Shown here piece after piece: positions 7,138-8,722 of a stretch of 8,722 nt of DNA; the first letter of the stretch is position 1, and every line of letters begins with the position of its first letter. This stretch comes from JADHUC01 sp964617665 (GTDB taxonomy: Bacteria > Planctomycetota > Planctomycetia > Pirellulales > Pirellulaceae), in assembly GCA_964617665.1 (NCBI GenBank), contig CAZUAH010000579.1, forward strand, positions 1-8,722, given 5' to 3'. The notes beneath the pieces were generated by a model, which was not told the DNA's origin, ran no database searches, and saw only the letters and a program-made list of their open reading frames with translations. A program made the translations under genes and the position numbers.

Positions 7138-8605
7138 TCACTCGAGGGCGGAACTCAGCCACTCAAGACCGAACGCTGCGAAGGTTACTCGTTTGTACCC
7201 GCCGGATTCGTAGAGCAGGCCGATGTGTCCATCGGACAGCCGCGCGAGACACGAGTATGCTGCTGAACCTGGATCGACCAATCGACTGACGGGCCAGGTT
7301 CGGCCTTCGTCGTAGCTCATGCGAACGGTCATTCGCCCGCGACTTCGGCTGGCGGGATTGGCGAAGAGAATCCGTGAACGCTCGCCGTCGCCCGGCCAGG
7401 AGTAACGAAACAGGCAACCCCTGGCAGGTCGGTTCGATGAGGGTCTTGTCGAATGTCGGCTCCGACCAGGTCCCGCCGCCGTCGGAACTGCGCGAGATGA
7501 TCCGGACACCAGCCAGATCCGGTCGGCCACCGGAGCGAGCCCAGTGATTGCGGGCGTTGAGCATCAGGCCCGGACGGTCGCCGTCCAGCGTTTCTGCCGC
7601 TTGGCATTCGCACGTGTGCGGACCAACGCTGCCGCCAATCTACCAAGTTTCCCCTTGGTCGTCGCTATAGAAGACGTGAGCGATAGCCGGCCCCGACTTG
7701 CTCTCTGTTGTTCGATGATACGCTGGGATGAGCAGCCTGCCTTTGTGCGGGCCATTTTCGAGCTGAATACCAACGCCGGGACCAACCGCATAGAATTTCC
7801 AGTCGGGCTCTTTGACCTGCGACGTGATGTCCGATGGTTTGGACCAGGTGCGTCCGTTGTCGCGGCTGGTGATCACCAAAACGTCGGAAGCGTCACGGCT
7901 GAAGACCAGCCAAATCGTCCCCGTCGACCGGTCGACGACAGGCGTCGGGTTGCCGATCGTCACCTTGTCGCCCTCGTCGTAGATCACTTCCATCGGGCTC
8001 CACGTCTTGCCGTTGTCGGTTGATCGCTTGAGTACCAGGTCGTTGTTGCCCAAATCGGCAAGGCTCGATTTACGGCCCTCGCAGATTGCCAGCAGCGTAC
8101 CGTCGGGTGCCGCGATCAGCGATGGAATCCGGTATGCGAAGTAGTCGTCTTGACCGCTAACGAATACGTCGATCCGGTGCGGAGGCCGTGGCGGCGGGAC
8201 AATCTTCAAGCCGGAAAAGATCCCAACGAAGAATTCGACGCACCGCCATTCGCTGATTCCGATTCCCGTGGAACGCGACCCGAAAACCAGGTCGTGCCCG
8301 TCATCCAAGTGATCGAATTCGGTGCTGAGCAGGATCGTATCGTCGACAAAGACGTTTACCGCATTTGTCGCAGGATCGAACACTAATATCCAAGTGCGGA
8401 AGTCATCAGGCTTGGAGACAGTCAGTGAGCCTTCGACGGTACCACGCGTACCTGTGTGGATGCTGGCCACGAGTTCCTCGCCGCGGCGTCCCATCTGCAA
8501 ACCAAACCGCCGTCGATCTTGACCATCGGGTCCGCAGACGCAGACCTCAGTGCTAATGGCCCGCGTCGGACCGCCTGTATCGTCCGGTATGCGAACTTGC
8601 CAGCG
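7138..8605 (-). pseudogene. GH33-type BNR sialidase, disrupted
   Basis: The minus strand encodes about 488 residues once three lesions are bridged. The first part (8605 to about 8180) is a lectin/LamG-like domain (RIPDDTGGPTRAISTEV, TWILVFDP, ISEWRCVEFFVG). The sialidase propeller follows, with YRIP at 8134-8123, GRKSSLADLGNND (likely Asp acid/base), NARNHW and GRMTVRMS (second and third arginines), AYSCLARLSDGH (Tyr) and LLYESGG (Glu). Five Asp-boxes are present: STDNGKTW, SRDNGRTW, SDDQGETW, SSDGGGTW and SYDEGRTW. Lesions: a TAG at 7642-7640 directly after GETW, where relatives have glutamine; one extra base near 7416-7421 (CQG then CLFRYSW); and loss of the 5' end, since the frame meets TAA at 8608-8606 with no start or signal peptide. 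An intact copy would release terminal sialic acid. It is convergent with the sulfatase. An expressed internal start is possible but would lack the N-terminus. Confidence 0.9.
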
Positions 8606-8718
8606 TTATGTGAAGCTCGGAATTATGTGTAGCGGCGGTTGTTTCTGCCGGCCTGGTTTTCGGTTTCCTATGTTCGGTTGATTTTGTGCTGCACATAATT
8701 GTGGCGTCTTGGTAACGC
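8603..8718. repeat. Paired bipartite inverted repeats, possible recombination site
   Basis: The left arm 8603-8633 reads GCGTTA, 12 unrelated bases, then AATTATGTGTAGC. The right arm 8688-8718 is its reverse complement in the same layout: GCGTTA, 12 unrelated bases, AATTATGTGCAGC. So 18 of 19 box positions match and the spacing is identical; the arms are 54 bases apart. The left arm also holds a direct repeat, TTATGTGAAGC (8606-8616) and TTATGTGTAGC (8623-8633), 17 bases apart. This layout resembles binding sites of a tyrosine recombinase or the end of a mobile element. It starts where sialidase coding similarity ends. No recombinase gene is in the window, and no open frame with family character was seen between 8606 and 8722. 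Confidence 0.6.
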
Positions 8719-8722
8719 GACT

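Noticed and set aside
7544..8023. 159-residue plus-strand open frame
   Set aside because: Antisense to the sialidase pseudogene, which explains the sequence through Asp-boxes and catalytic motifs.
8540..8612. Possible integron attC site ending in GCGTTATG
   Set aside because: The bases after GTTA do not fit the GTTRRRY core, the candidate hairpin (CGGAC/GTCCG) is only about five pairs, and the stretch reads as sialidase coding sequence.

Overview
This window looks like chromosomal DNA from a planctomycete of the Rhodopirellula/Pirellula type. The evidence is gene content, not a marker gene: a secreted S1 sulfatase with a HEAT-like tail, a secreted isochorismatase-fold protein, a neutral-ceramidase-like protein, a heparinase II/III-family protein and a BNR sialidase. 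All have signal peptides, except the sialidase, whose 5' end is lost. Base composition is moderately GC-rich, and a REP-like palindrome of a style I associate with planctomycete intergenic DNA is present. The taxonomic call is inference.

Layout. (1) Positions 1-1781, minus strand: a heparinase II/III-family polysaccharide lyase, cut by the left window edge. (2) 1782-2060: divergent intergenic region with a tandem 10-mer repeat beside the lyase start and a long REP-like hairpin. (3) 2061-2960, plus strand: secreted cysteine hydrolase of the isochorismatase fold. (4) About 3042-3501, minus strand: a broken five-bladed beta-propeller glycosidase (GH43/GH32-like) with one amber codon, two single-base insertions and a missing 3' part. 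(5) 3502-3642: second divergent intergenic region, carrying the same TGGTATCATTTGG motif as region 2. (6) 3643-5157 and 5218-7038, plus strand: neutral-ceramidase-like protein followed by a sulfatase, probably one transcription unit. (7) 7138 to about 8605, minus strand: a GH33-type sialidase pseudogene whose active-site residues all remain recognisable but which carries an amber codon, a one-base insertion and a lost 5' end. (8) 8603-8718: paired inverted repeats of the form GCGTTA-N12-AATTATGTGYAGC, starting where sialidase coding similarity stops.

How the genes fit together. The products suggest extracytoplasmic breakdown of sulfated, possibly sialylated, glycoconjugates: lyase, sulfatase, sialidase, a second glycosidase and an amidohydrolase that could act on ceramide-like or other amide substrates. 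Two of the glycosidases are now dead or dying, so the locus appears to be eroding or changing substrate. A motif with conserved internal spacing in both divergent intergenic regions suggests that the lyase and the ceramidase/sulfatase unit share a regulator. I see no CRISPR array, tRNA, rRNA or transposase gene. The most unusual signals are the shared motif, the sialidase truncation at a bipartite inverted repeat, and the uniform lesion pattern (CAG-to-TAG plus one-base insertions) in both pseudogenes.
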